DNA of 64,000 nt from G963674835 sp963674835 (GCA_963674835.2 CAXXKC010000003.1:1922001-1986000); one strand, 5' to 3'; positions 54,095-62,774 are shown, numbered from the stretch's first letter. Notes: generated from the letters alone by a model not told the origin. A program made the numbers and translations.

Positions 54095-54664
54095 GTGACG
54101 GACCGGTGCGACCGCTTCAGTGATGCGCTCGTCTTCGTGACGCACCTTCATGCCCGACAGCGTCGGAAGCTTTCGGGGGCTCCGTACGTCAGCCATTTGC
54201 TTCGCGTGGCGGGGATCGTTTTGGAGCATGGGGCCGACTGGGACGAGGCGATTGCCGCCCTGCTGCACGACGCGGTGGAGGATCAAGGGGGCGCCGCGAT
54301 CCGCGACGAGTTGCGGGAGCGATTCGGCCAACGGGTGCTTGAGATCGTCGACGGTTGCACGGACAGCGATCAGATGCCGAAGCCGCCGTGGCGGCCTCGG
54401 AAAGAGGCGTACCTGGCGCGGCTGGCGGAGGCGTCGCCGTCGGTTCGGCTCGTTGCGGCTGCGGACAAGCTGGACAACGTGCGGTCGATCACGGAGAGCT
54501 ATCGCCAGCTTGGACCGGACATTTGGGAGCATTTCCGAGGGGGCCGCGACGGCGAGCTGTGGTACTTTCGCCGCATCGTCGAGATTCTCGGGCCGCTGGG
54601 CCCTCATCCTCTGGTCGACAAACTGGGGCTGGCAGTGGATGAACTGGTGCGCGCCGTCGAGTAG
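54095..54664 (+). CDS. HD-domain phosphohydrolase-like protein (RelA/SpoT HD type)
   Basis: GTG at 54095 opens a 189-residue single-domain protein. It shows the HD pattern of SpoT/MESH1-type hydrolases: PYVSHLLRVAGIVLEHGADW (His34), AALLHDAVEDQGG (His58-Asp59), and VAAADKLDNVRSI with the conserved Asp. The EDxxG-like VEDQGG also fits this subgroup. Small stand-alone relatives (MESH1-like) hydrolyse (p)ppGpp or NADPH phosphate; that activity is possible but not shown. It is probably translated together with the preceding hypothetical gene. Confidence 0.82.
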   Translation: MTDRCDRFSDALVFVTHLHARQRRKLSGAPYVSHLLRVAGIVLEHGADWDEAIAALLHDAVEDQGGAAIRDELRERFGQRVLEIVDGCTDSDQMPKPPWRPRKEAYLARLAEASPSVRLVAAADKLDNVRSITESYRQLGPDIWEHFRGGRDGELWYFRRIVEILGPLGPHPLVDKLGLAVDELVRAVE

Positions 54665-55094
54665 CGATCGCGGCGCGGGCAGCCGTCCTTTGTTTCCTGC
54701 GACATCGCGGTTGGGCAATGGAAGAAGCCCACCTCACGTTGCGATGGGCTTCTTAGCATGCGGGCGATCAAGCCGAAACGTCGCTTTCAGATAGGACCCT
54801 TTCGGTTCCGCTTTGAATTCGCCGTATCGACCCTTCGCTCGTCACACCAATGAATGCTATACGTGCGAGAGGCCGAGGCAAGAGGTGAATGGGAGAAAAC
54901 GAACGAATGATTCGGGGCGGCGATGGACGCGCGGGTCGGGCGACTTTTTGACTGTCGGATGAGGCTTTCTGGGACAGAATGTCTCACTTGGTCCGCCTGG
55001 TCTCATTCATGGGGCATTGTCAACGCGGGCCGGAGCGCGGGGATCTATACTTGCCCGGTTTCGTCCGTGACCTTTGCGAAAACGAGAAGCAGCC
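54665..55094. other. intergenic region with bidirectional terminator-like hairpin
   Basis: Apart from the hairpin at 54721-54754 no gene is supported. Short frames in it have no family resemblance. Confidence 0.45.
54721..54754. terminator. bidirectional terminator-like hairpin
   Basis: Inverted repeat AAGAAGCCCA (ending 54731) and TGGGCTTCTT (54745-54754) with a 13-base loop. Each strand leaves the stem in a CTTCTT tract. It follows the HD gene by about 57 bases. Confidence 0.6.
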
Positions 55095-56297
55095 GTGGAT
55101 ACCCCTTCCTTCGAGCCTCTGCCTGGATACGTGCCGTCGGGGAACGGGTCGTCGTCCGACGGGGCGGCGACGTATTTTGCTCCGGCCGTGCGCGACACGG
55201 ATGCGGAGTTTTATCAGAAGTCGGCCGTCGTGCGCGATGCGCCCATGCTCGAGGAAGTGCTGAGGGCGATGCCGTACATGGTCATGGTGCTGAACTCGAA
55301 CCGGCAGATCGTGGCGGCCAACGAAGCGATGCTTTCGATGTTCCGCGCCACGCTGGGCGAAGTAACGCAGAAGCGGCCCGGTGAGGCGTTCGGCTGCATT
55401 CGCGCGAAGGACGGCCCGAGTGGATGCGGTACGTCGCGGCACTGTGCGACGTGCGGCGCGATGCAGGCGCTGCTGGAAAGCCAGGTGGCCAACGCGAAGG
55501 TGGTGCACGAATGCCGGATCATCGTGCAGAAGCCGGGCGGTTTGGCTCCGGTCGATCTTCGGATTACGGTGTCGCCGTTTCATGTGGCTGAGACGCCCTT
55601 CATTCTGACGGCAGTCGAGGATATCAGCCAGGACAAGCGGCTCGGTACGCTGCAGCGAGCCATCTTCTACGATGTGTTGAATACGGCGGGATGCATCGAC
55701 GGCTACGTGCAGTATCTCAAGGTGGACGGGACGACCGATCAGGAAGTGTGCGAGCACCTAGTGCAGTTGTCGGCGCAGTTGATCGAGTCGATCTACGTGC
55801 AGCGCGACCTGGTGTTGGCCGAATCGGGCGCTCTGGAGACGCATCCCGTGCCCATCCGGGCTTCGGCAATTCTGGAAGAGGTCAAGACGCAGTACGCGAG
55901 CCATTCGATCGGCAAGGATCGGACGATCGAACTTTGCGAGGTATGGGATGGTGTGATGATCGCCGACCGGCGGCTCCTGCAGCGGGTTCTGGGGAATATG
56001 ATCAGGAACGCGCTGGAGGCAACCCGGCCCGGCGGCACGGTTACGGCCGGCTGCCTGGAGCGGGACGATCGACTGGTGTTCTGGGTTCGCAATCCGGAGG
56101 TGATGCCTGAGGAGGTCCAGTTGCAGGTGTTTCAGCGGTCGTTCAGCACCAAAGGTGAGATGGGTCGTGGCCTGGGCACCTACAGCATGCGGCTTCTTGG
56201 CGAGCGCTATCTCGGCGGCAAGGTCGATTTCACGAGCGGCCTGCCCGAGGGGACGGTCTTTACGTTTACGTTCCCGAAACGGCCGTCGCCAACTTAG
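55095..56297 (+). CDS. PAS-domain histidine-kinase-like protein with altered H-box
   Basis: GTG at 55095 (a TTG at 55074 is also possible) gives about 400 residues. A PAS domain covers about 45-180 (PYMVMVLNSNRQIVAANEAM) and includes a Cys-rich insertion GCGTSRHCATCGAM. The dimerisation helix reads AIFYDVLNTAGCIDGYVQYL; the usual HD residues are YD here, so the phosphoacceptor His is Tyr192. The ATPase domain keeps NMIRNALEAT (N box), a weakly conserved G1-like region and GRGLGTYSMRLL (G2). It may be a pseudokinase or act on another residue. The nearest receiver protein is encoded at 50167. Confidence 0.83.
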   Translation: MDTPSFEPLPGYVPSGNGSSSDGAATYFAPAVRDTDAEFYQKSAVVRDAPMLEEVLRAMPYMVMVLNSNRQIVAANEAMLSMFRATLGEVTQKRPGEAFGCIRAKDGPSGCGTSRHCATCGAMQALLESQVANAKVVHECRIIVQKPGGLAPVDLRITVSPFHVAETPFILTAVEDISQDKRLGTLQRAIFYDVLNTAGCIDGYVQYLKVDGTTDQEVCEHLVQLSAQLIESIYVQRDLVLAESGALETHPVPIRASAILEEVKTQYASHSIGKDRTIELCEVWDGVMIADRRLLQRVLGNMIRNALEATRPGGTVTAGCLERDDRLVFWVRNPEVMPEEVQLQVFQRSFSTKGEMGRGLGTYSMRLLGERYLGGKVDFTSGLPEGTVFTFTFPKRPSPT

Positions 56298-56303
56298 ATT
56301 GGC

Positions 56304-56378
56304 TGGTGGGGCTCGCTTCGCTCGGCCCACCCGACGGGTTGGCGGTTGCCTGACGGCGTCAGAAATCGGTTGCCGCAC
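56304..56378 (+). repeat. dispersed repeat family B (copy B4)
   Basis: Core GGTGGGGCTCGCTTCGCTCG then GCCCACC, followed by GGTTGCCTGACGGCGTCAGA and AATCGGTTGCCGCA, near-identical to the tail of B5. Confidence 0.85.
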
Positions 56379-56484
56379 GCAAGGACCGTGGACGGTTGCA
56401 TCGCCTAGGGCGGGTAGACTAGGATGCGAAGCTGGCGGCGCGCAGCGCGGTTACGTCGATCTACTGCCCCAGGAGACCTCTCTC

Positions 56485-57138
56485 ATGAAACGGCCAATCG
56501 CAAGCTTGCTGATGATTCTCGCCATTGGACTGCTCGGTTGGTCGGGACTCGGATGCCAGGCGTCGGCGTCGGCTTCGGCTGAGCCGGAACCCAAGGTGTC
56601 CAAGGGAAAACAGACCGTGTTGGGGCTGTACGTGACGGCGGCCGAGGCGTACGAGAAATGGAAGGCGGATCCGGACGGCGTCAAGATTCTCGACGTCCGC
56701 ACGCCGGAAGAGTTCATGTTCGTGGGGCATCCGGCGATGGCGTGGAACATTCCATTCATGCTGCAGACCTATGAGTGGGATGCCGCCAAGGGTAAGCTGC
56801 CGATGGTTCCCAACCCCGAGTTCCTGGACCGGGTGCGAGGCACTTTCAAGCCGACTGACACGATTCTCATCATGTGCCGGTCCGGCGGCCGCAGCGCCCA
56901 CGCAGTCGACGTGGTGGCCGAGGCGGGCTTCAAGAAGGCCTACAGCGTGATCGACGGCATGGAGGGGGACGTGGTGGACGATCCGGAGAGCGTGTTCCAG
57001 GGAAAACGCATGATGAACGGCTGGAAGAACTCGGGGCTGCCGTGGACGTACAGCCTGGACGCCGAACGTATGGCTCTGCCGAAGACCAGCGTGGCTCCGC
57101 CGAAGACCGACGCGCCGCCGGCCGACAAAGGGAAGTAG
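56485..57138 (+). CDS. rhodanese-domain lipoprotein
   Basis: AGGAG precedes the ATG by about nine bases. The 217-residue product has a lipoprotein signal (LAIGLLGWSGLGC, Cys24 lipobox) and a rhodanese domain with DVRTPEEFMFVGHPAMAWNIPF and the active-site loop IMCRSGGRSAHAV (Cys131). Rhodaneses transfer sulfane sulfur or bind other electrophiles through that cysteine. As a lipoprotein it should be anchored on the outer face of a membrane. The C-terminal end is Lys/Pro/Ala-rich and low in complexity. Substrate unknown. Confidence 0.87.
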   Translation: MKRPIASLLMILAIGLLGWSGLGCQASASASAEPEPKVSKGKQTVLGLYVTAAEAYEKWKADPDGVKILDVRTPEEFMFVGHPAMAWNIPFMLQTYEWDAAKGKLPMVPNPEFLDRVRGTFKPTDTILIMCRSGGRSAHAVDVVAEAGFKKAYSVIDGMEGDVVDDPESVFQGKRMMNGWKNSGLPWTYSLDAERMALPKTSVAPPKTDAPPADKGK

Positions 57139-57192
57139 TCATCGGTGAATCGGCCGGCCGCCTGTGGGCGGGAGACTGCGCGAGGCCACGCA

Positions 57193-58356
57193 TCACGGCG
57201 AAGTGGTCGTCGGTCCGCGGTTGATGAGGAAGACGGAATTATCGGCGACGTCGAAGAGTGGATGGTTGGGGTCGCGGTAGACGTTTCGCGACAGGCGGGC
57301 CGGATACCAGATGAGGCCGATGGACACGGCCCACGATTCGTCGCTACCGTCGGTGACCGGCTCGCTCGATTTGGCCACGCGGTAGGTGAAGTTGTTGTGG
57401 ATCGACCAGTGTGTGCCCAAGGGGACGGTGGCCTCTCCGCCGAAGACGGCCGCACCGTCGCCGGTCATTCCGCCCCAGAGCCGCCCCTGGCCGCCGCCGG
57501 TGAAGTGGTGGCGATAGAAGAGGGCGTACAGGTCGGTCGGCTCGACCTTGGTGATCAGGCGCTGCGCCAGCGTGAAGGTGACGGTATCGCTGTTGGCCCC
57601 GTAGGCGCCCCAGAAGCCCATCTCGAAACGCCCATAGAAGTTGTATGCCAGCTCGACGCGGGCTTGGGTGAGGTCGGTGTTGCTGTAGGCACTGTCGTGG
57701 AAGTAGTCGAAGGCCGAACCGCTCTGCCAACCGCCGTTGACCGCGCGGGTGAAGAAGCCGGCCGTGACGAAGAGTTGGTCGCGGGCGCTGTGGAAGCCGT
57801 CGGGATCGAAGCGGGATTGGTTGCCCGAGAAATTGCTGTGGACGCCGAGCACGCCGAGCTGGCCGGCGATGTCCCAGAACGGCAGCAGCGGAAAGCCCCA
57901 GTTGGCGCCCTCGTGGAAGCCGAAATTGGCGGCGCGTCCCAAGTCGCCCGGGCCGTGGAAGCCTTGTATGCCGGCATTGAGCGACAGGTTGCGCAGCCAG
58001 ACGGGGCTGTTGGCGTCGGGGTCTTCGGTATCCAGGTAGACCTCGGGCGCCACGACGATGGGCGACATCTCGATGGGGGCAACGTCGAGCGGGACTTCGC
58101 CCACGATCGGTAAGGGTTCAAAGATCGGTTCGGGAGAGATTTCGCCGGGCGCGAGGATGGATGCTTCGGGCACCGTGATTGTGGTCACGGTGCTGCCCGG
58201 CGTCACGGCCTGGTTGAGGGGCAATTGGACGGGTGCGACCTCGACGGCGGGCATGGATTGCGCAGGGGTTCGCCCGGCGCAGGCAAACGCCGCGACCGTG
58301 CAAACAACGATGATTGACCCGACCCGTTGCAGCAAACAGCCCATCCCGCAGCGCAC
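57193..58356 (-). CDS. outer-membrane beta-barrel protein, DUF6666-like
   Basis: A 387-residue protein with an N-terminal signal (VGSIIVVCTVAAFACAGRT), a Pro/Val-rich region (about 30-110) and a barrel-like remainder. Strands such as WLRNLSLNAGIQGFHGPGD, DQLFVTAGFFTRAVNGGW, QARVELAYNFYGRFEMGFWG and SIHNNFTYRVAKSS alternate polar and aromatic residues. This matches the DUF6666 family of planctomycete barrel proteins as remembered, with moderate certainty. No enzymatic function. It stands alone, convergent with the rhodanese gene. Confidence 0.66.
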   Translation of the reverse strand: MRCGMGCLLQRVGSIIVVCTVAAFACAGRTPAQSMPAVEVAPVQLPLNQAVTPGSTVTTITVPEASILAPGEISPEPIFEPLPIVGEVPLDVAPIEMSPIVVAPEVYLDTEDPDANSPVWLRNLSLNAGIQGFHGPGDLGRAANFGFHEGANWGFPLLPFWDIAGQLGVLGVHSNFSGNQSRFDPDGFHSARDQLFVTAGFFTRAVNGGWQSGSAFDYFHDSAYSNTDLTQARVELAYNFYGRFEMGFWGAYGANSDTVTFTLAQRLITKVEPTDLYALFYRHHFTGGGQGRLWGGMTGDGAAVFGGEATVPLGTHWSIHNNFTYRVAKSSEPVTDGSDESWAVSIGLIWYPARLSRNVYRDPNHPLFDVADNSVFLINRGPTTTSP

Positions 58357-58658
58357 TTATTGATGCCGGCGCGGCCAACGATCGCGGTTCGTCCGGGATA
58401 CGGCTCGACGCGCATTGGCAATGCAGGCCTCAACAGGATCGCCGCTCACCCCGTCGTCCGTGCGAAGGCACGTAGGCAGTGCAATCCCATAGAGGGATCC
58501 GTAGGCGGGGATGATAGCCAAGAAGGGTGCATGCCTCTACACCAGTTCCCCAGTTCGATGCCTTGGAGGCTGGTTTGCTCTGCGGCTTGGCGTGAGTCTG
58601 CGTAGGCTGCGGATCATGGAAATGGGACATTCGTGCCCGCGGGCGGCCAGAGCGTCTA
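58357..58658. other. intergenic region, nothing recognised
   Basis: About 300 bases between the barrel gene start and the PLP enzyme stop. No gene, repeat or structure was recognised. Confidence 0.4.
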
Positions 58659-59816
58659 TTACGGCCCTTCCTGAGGGGGGCCGAGTGCCTGGTCGAGGTC
58701 GTTCCAGAGGTCTTCGGGATCTTCCAGGCCCACCGACAGTCGGATCAGTCCGTCGGTGATGCCGTGGGCCAAGCGGTCGGCCGGGTCGTAGCTGGCGTGC
58801 GACATGGCGGCCGGCTGTTCGATGAGCGACTCGACTGCGCCCAGGCTGACGGCCAACTGGAAGAGGTGCGTGCTTTGGACGACTCGTTTGGCCTGGGCGA
58901 AGTCGCCGACGATTTCAAAGCTGAGCATGGCGCCGAAGGTTCCGTTCATCTGCCGGTCGGCCAGCTCGTGACCAGGATGGGCGGGCAGGCCCGGATAGCG
59001 GACACGGGCGACGCGCGGATCGGCCGCAAGACGCTCGGCCAGATAGGCGGCGGATCGGCATTGCTCGCGCACGCGCAGTTCCAGCGTCTTCAGGCCGCGC
59101 GAGCAGAGGAACGACTCGAGCGGACCCATGACCGCGCCGGTGGCGTTCTGCAGGAAGTACAACTGGTCGAACAACCGCTGTTGTGAGACCACCAGGGCGC
59201 CGCCGAGCACGTCGCTGTGACCGCCGAGATACTTGGTGGCCGAGTGCATCACGATGTCGGCACCCAGCTCGATCGGGCGGGTCAGCACGGGCGTGGCGAA
59301 GGTATTGTCGACGCCCAAGAGCGCGCCGTATCGATGCGCCAGCTCGGCGCAGGCGGCGATGTCGCTGATGGACAGGAGGGGATTGCCGGGGCTTTCGATC
59401 CAGACGAGCCTCGTGCGTTGATCCATGGCGTTGGCCATGGCCGTGAGGTCGGTCGACGGGGTCAAGACCACTTCGACTTCCATAGGCGCGATTACCTTGG
59501 TGAGCAGTCGATAGGTGCCGCCATAGATGTCGGCCCCGGCCACGATGCGGTCGCCCGGCTTGAGGAGCATCGTCACGCAATGGATGGCGGCCATGCCGGA
59601 CGAGAAGGCCAGCGCGCCGCAGCCCGACTCGAGCGAGGCGAGCGTCGTTTCCAGCGACTTGCGCGTGGGGTTGCCGCTGCGGCTGTAGTCGAACTGGCCC
59701 CATTGGCCGGCCCCGGGCTGGACGTACGTGGCCGCCAGATGAATGGGTGGAACGACGGCGCCGGTGGCCTCGTCGCGTTGGTTTCCTACGTGAATGGCAC
59801 GCGTGCGGAACCGCAT
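58659..59816 (-). CDS. Cys/Met-metabolism PLP enzyme (cystathionine gamma-synthase / lyase type)
   Basis: The 385-residue sequence is a fold-type I PLP enzyme of the trans-sulfuration family. It has YSRSGNPTRKSLE, GALAFSSGMAAIHCVTM, WIESPGNPLLSI, LGVDNTFATP and the PLP lysine in MHSATKYLGGHSDV (Lys195). It ends with the family SVGLEDPEDLWNDL. Cystathionine gamma-synthase, cystathionine gamma- or beta-lyase, and methionine gamma-lyase share these motifs, so the reaction is not settled. It lies 98 bases downstream of a related gene on the same strand, and both may be in one transcript. Confidence 0.92.
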   Translation of the reverse strand: MRFRTRAIHVGNQRDEATGAVVPPIHLAATYVQPGAGQWGQFDYSRSGNPTRKSLETTLASLESGCGALAFSSGMAAIHCVTMLLKPGDRIVAGADIYGGTYRLLTKVIAPMEVEVVLTPSTDLTAMANAMDQRTRLVWIESPGNPLLSISDIAACAELAHRYGALLGVDNTFATPVLTRPIELGADIVMHSATKYLGGHSDVLGGALVVSQQRLFDQLYFLQNATGAVMGPLESFLCSRGLKTLELRVREQCRSAAYLAERLAADPRVARVRYPGLPAHPGHELADRQMNGTFGAMLSFEIVGDFAQAKRVVQSTHLFQLAVSLGAVESLIEQPAAMSHASYDPADRLAHGITDGLIRLSVGLEDPEDLWNDLDQALGPPQEGP

Positions 59817-59914
59817 GAGATGACCGTCTCCTCAAACCACTACCCAACCGCGTGGCACAGCCGTCCTCGACTGCGCCGTCAACCGCCGTCACGTCCGCCG
59901 CCCACGAGCGGCGT

Positions 59915-61123
59915 TTACTGCTTGAGAGCCTGAGCGAGGTCGGCAATGAGATCCTCGCTGTTTTCGATGCCGCATGAGATGCGGATCATGTTGTCGGGTA
60001 TGCCGATGGCCCGGCGCTGTTCGATGGTGAAATCGTGGTAGCTCATGAGGATTGGCTGTTCGATGAGCGACTCGACTCCGCCCAGGCTGGGCCCGATGCG
60101 CGGGATCTGTACCGCGTCGATGACGTCGGCTGTCTGTCGCCAGTCGGCGTCTTTGACGAGGAAGGTGATGAGGCCGCCGAAACCGCGCATGGTGCGCCGC
60201 GCGACCTCGTAGTCGCGATGGCTGGGAAGGCCGGGATAGTAGACCTTCTCCACGCGCGGATGGTTTTCGAGGAATTGGGCGACGGCCAGGCCGTTGTCGT
60301 TGTGGCGCTGCATGCGGAGCTCGAGGGTCTTGAGGCCGCGGAGCAGGAGATAGACGTTGTGGGGGCCGTTGACCATGCCCAGCACGCCGCGCAGCTTGCG
60401 GAGGGGTTCGAGCTTCGCTTCGGAGCCGATCACGGCACCGGCCAGGAGATCGTTGTGGCCGCCGAGGTACTTCGTGCAGGAGTGGAGCACGTAGTCGACA
60501 CCCGACTGAAGCGGCCGCATGTTGTAGGGGGTCGCCAGGGTCGCGTCGATGAGCGTTTCTACGCCGTGCTTGCGGCCCAAGGCGACGAATCGCTCGAGGT
60601 CGACGATGCTGAGGTGCGGATTGGTCGGCGACTCGCTGATGAGGATCTTGGTCTTCGGCGTGATGGCGGCTTCCATCTGTGCATAATCGCACGCGGGGAC
60701 CTGGCGCGTGACGACGCCGAACTTTCCGAGGTGCTTGGTACAGAACTCGCGGGTGCGGTGGTAACATTCGTCGAAGAGGACGATCTCGTCGCCGGCCTGG
60801 AGCTTGGCCAGGAGGAACCCGGCGACGGCGGCCATGCCAGTGCTGTAGAGCAAGGCGGCCTCGCCTCCCTCCAAAGCGGCCAACTTGCGTTCGGCGACCT
60901 TTTCGCTGGGGTTGCCGTAACGGCCGTACTCCTCGCGCGGCTGTTTCTGTTCGACGTAATCGATCACCGCCTGGGTGTTGGGAAACGTGTAGGTGGCGGC
61001 GCAGAAGATCGGGTCGGTGATTGCAAAACCGAGCTTCAAGCGATCTTCGCCGGCGTGAACAGCCATGGTGGAAGGGCTGCGTGGCGGGCGAGGCGATTCG
61101 GGAGAACCGGGCGACGGCTTCAT
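59915..61123 (-). CDS. second Cys/Met-metabolism PLP enzyme
   Basis: The ATG at 61123 gives 402 residues. Typical motifs are PIFCAATYTFPNTQ, YGRYGNPSEKVAERKLAALE, ALLYSTGMAAVAGFLL, ISESPTNPHLSI, IDATLATPYNMRP and the PLP lysine in LHSCTKYLGGHNDL (Lys218). It is a trans-sulfuration family member, clearly different from its neighbour, perhaps a cystathionine gamma-synthase/lyase pair. The N-terminus is uncertain, because the frame is open to 61189 with a Pro/Ser-rich start. A strong minus-strand terminator lies about 80 bases upstream of the start, inside its leader region. Confidence 0.91.
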   Translation of the reverse strand: MKPSPGSPESPRPPRSPSTMAVHAGEDRLKLGFAITDPIFCAATYTFPNTQAVIDYVEQKQPREEYGRYGNPSEKVAERKLAALEGGEAALLYSTGMAAVAGFLLAKLQAGDEIVLFDECYHRTREFCTKHLGKFGVVTRQVPACDYAQMEAAITPKTKILISESPTNPHLSIVDLERFVALGRKHGVETLIDATLATPYNMRPLQSGVDYVLHSCTKYLGGHNDLLAGAVIGSEAKLEPLRKLRGVLGMVNGPHNVYLLLRGLKTLELRMQRHNDNGLAVAQFLENHPRVEKVYYPGLPSHRDYEVARRTMRGFGGLITFLVKDADWRQTADVIDAVQIPRIGPSLGGVESLIEQPILMSYHDFTIEQRRAIGIPDNMIRISCGIENSEDLIADLAQALKQ

Positions 61124-61204
61124 GGGTGTTCCAACTCCTGGATTCGGTGCGGTCAACGCTGGGCGATGAATGGGGAGGTCGCTCGGCAACTGTCCGACAA
61201 GAAC

Positions 61205-61240
61205 AAAAAAACCGCGACGGGCGCCTCATGGCGGTCGCGG
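61205..61240 (-). terminator. Rho-independent terminator or attenuator in the leader of the PLP gene
   Basis: On the minus strand CCGCGAC pairs with GTCGCGG, with an inner CGCC / GGCG pair and ATGA loop, followed by seven consecutive T. It lies about 82 bases before the start of the PLP enzyme gene at 61123 and there is no coding sequence just upstream on that strand. It could be attenuation control or the end of a small RNA. Confidence 0.75.
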
Positions 61241-61741
61241 CTGGCTTATGTTCAAGTTAATCGTCAACGGCAAGCAGGGCCTTTGGCTGACGATGGCACT
61301 TTAGCAGATTCTGGCTGCAAGCGGCCGCAAATCCCATCTGCGAGCCATTGTACTTGTCGCGTGGGCCGCAGACAAGGATTGAGTTTGCGGCTGGGAAGCT
61401 TACCCTCTGGCGCGGAATATGGGCTGGGTAGAGAAATCGGCCCCTGCAAGGCCGACCTAAGGTGGCGGTGGGGACTCTTAGGCGGTCAGACGCGATGTGC
61501 GCAACCGATTCGGCGGCTTACGCTTCGAGACGGTCGCCTCTGGGCGGAATGGGCTGGCAGGGATGGGCTTTGCTGGGGCACGGCGCTGCCGGCGGCCGCC
61601 CGGGATGAAAATGGGCCTCGACGTCCGTGTGTCGCGGAGTCACACGGGCCGCCACCTTGGCTTTTGCGTGACGAGGCCGGGAACGCTCCAACCCCCCCTG
61701 CTGACGAGTGCAAGCATTTTGGCCAGATTGCCCATTTTCTC

Positions 61742-61770
61742 TTGACGGTTTGTTGACGCACTCGGATAAT
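61742..61770 (+). promoter_or_regulatory. sigma-70-type promoter of the glycine-zipper lipoprotein gene
   Basis: TTGACG (61742-61747) and GATAAT (61765-61770) are spaced by 17 bases, close to consensus. The gene starts at 61839. Confidence 0.65.
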
Positions 61771-61838
61771 CCCGCTTCATCGTTCGCCGCCCCATCGGCC
61801 GATAAACGAACGAGGAACAAGAGTGCAGGAGTCGACGC

Positions 61839-62465
61839 ATGGATCGCGCAGTTCGCTATGGGTTTGCCTTCTTCCTCGTCATCGGTGTTGCGCTGGCGGG
61901 ATGTGCCTCTCCGTATCATGCTGATAGGGGGGCGTTGTTTGGTGGTCTGACTGGCGCCGGTGTGGGTGCCATCGCCGGGCACGCGTTGGGGAACACGGGA
62001 GCCGGGGCTGCGATCGGTGCCGGCGTGGGTGCCCTGACCGGTGCGGCCGTTGGCTCGGAAATGGACGAGATGGAGGCCCGAAACCGTGCGGCGATTGCGG
62101 CGCAGCTCGGTCGGCAAGTCGCTGCGGGGGCGGTATCGATCGACGATGTTATCGCCATGAGTCATTCCGGGGTGAATGACGACCTGATCGTCAACCACAT
62201 CCAAGCCCACGGAATGGCCAAGCCGCTGCAGACCGGGGATCTGATCAACCTGCAGAACCAGGGCATTAGCACGCGGGTTATTGCTGCGATGCAGCAGACG
62301 CCAACGCCGGTCCAGCAAGCGAACACGGTTGTTGTCCAGCAGCCGGCGCCTACGCCCGTCATTGTGGAAGAGTATCACTACGGGCATCCCTATTGGGGGC
62401 CGCCCCGGTACTACTACCACCGTCCGCCACCGCCCGTGGTTGGTTTGGGCGTGACGTTGCGGTAG
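61839..62465 (+). CDS. glycine-zipper lipoprotein
   Basis: The ATG follows AGGAG by seven bases. The 208-residue product has a lipoprotein signal (FFLVIGVALAGC, lipobox Cys22), then a glycine-zipper region (GALFGGLTGAGVGAIAGHAL and GAGAAIGAGVGALTGAAVGS, about 31-74), a helical segment with IDDVIAMSHSGVNDDLIVNH, and a Pro/Tyr/Gln-rich tail (YYYHRPPPPVV). Glycine-zipper domains can insert in membranes and oligomerise, as in osmotically induced OsmB-like or OmpA-like proteins. Function is unknown. The promoter just upstream is near consensus. Confidence 0.82.
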   Translation: MDRAVRYGFAFFLVIGVALAGCASPYHADRGALFGGLTGAGVGAIAGHALGNTGAGAAIGAGVGALTGAAVGSEMDEMEARNRAAIAAQLGRQVAAGAVSIDDVIAMSHSGVNDDLIVNHIQAHGMAKPLQTGDLINLQNQGISTRVIAAMQQTPTPVQQANTVVVQQPAPTPVIVEEYHYGHPYWGPPRYYYHRPPPPVVGLGVTLR

Positions 62466-62774
62466 GTGATCGCGGCTTCGGCGTTTTTGAGACTGCGCTC
62501 AGGCCGGGGTGCAGATTCGCTGGTGGGACTCGCTTCGCTCGGCCCACCCTTTTTGGCCCACGCCACTTGGCCCACCGCCCTACGTCTTGGCGGTTGCCCG
62601 ACGGCGTCAGAAATCGGTTGCCGCACCGTAGGGCCGCGCGCCGCTTGCCTCTGGGGTGGGCGACCGTTACAACGGAGGCGGCGGTGCTGATGGTTTGGGC
62701 CAAAGATGCGCCGCCGGGCGCCGGTTGCGTTGGGCCGGTGTCGCCGGGTTCGGTCTTATCGAGGAACGCTCGCC
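62466..62774. other. intergenic region with repeat B copy B5
   Basis: Mainly repeat family B (copy B5), plus a few tens of bases before the SDR gene. No other gene is supported. Confidence 0.55.
62522..62630 (+). repeat. dispersed repeat family B (copy B5)
   Basis: Core GGTGGGACTCGCTTCGCTCG then GCCCACC at 62522-62548, an inserted segment with a second GCCCACC, then GGTTGCCCGACGGCGTCAGA and AATCGGTTGCCGCA. Confidence 0.85.

Larger units (their letters stand above)
61124..61838. other. divergent intergenic region with terminator and promoter
   Basis: Holds the hairpin/T-run on the minus strand (61205-61240), a second hairpin (CCGTGTG / CACACGG, 61625-61647) and the plus-strand promoter before the lipoprotein gene. 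No gene is supported in the remainder. Confidence 0.5.

Noticed and set aside
61241..61500. SAM-I or SAM-II riboswitch upstream of the PLP gene
   Set aside because: The conserved words of these aptamers are missing; only the terminator-like hairpin is supported.
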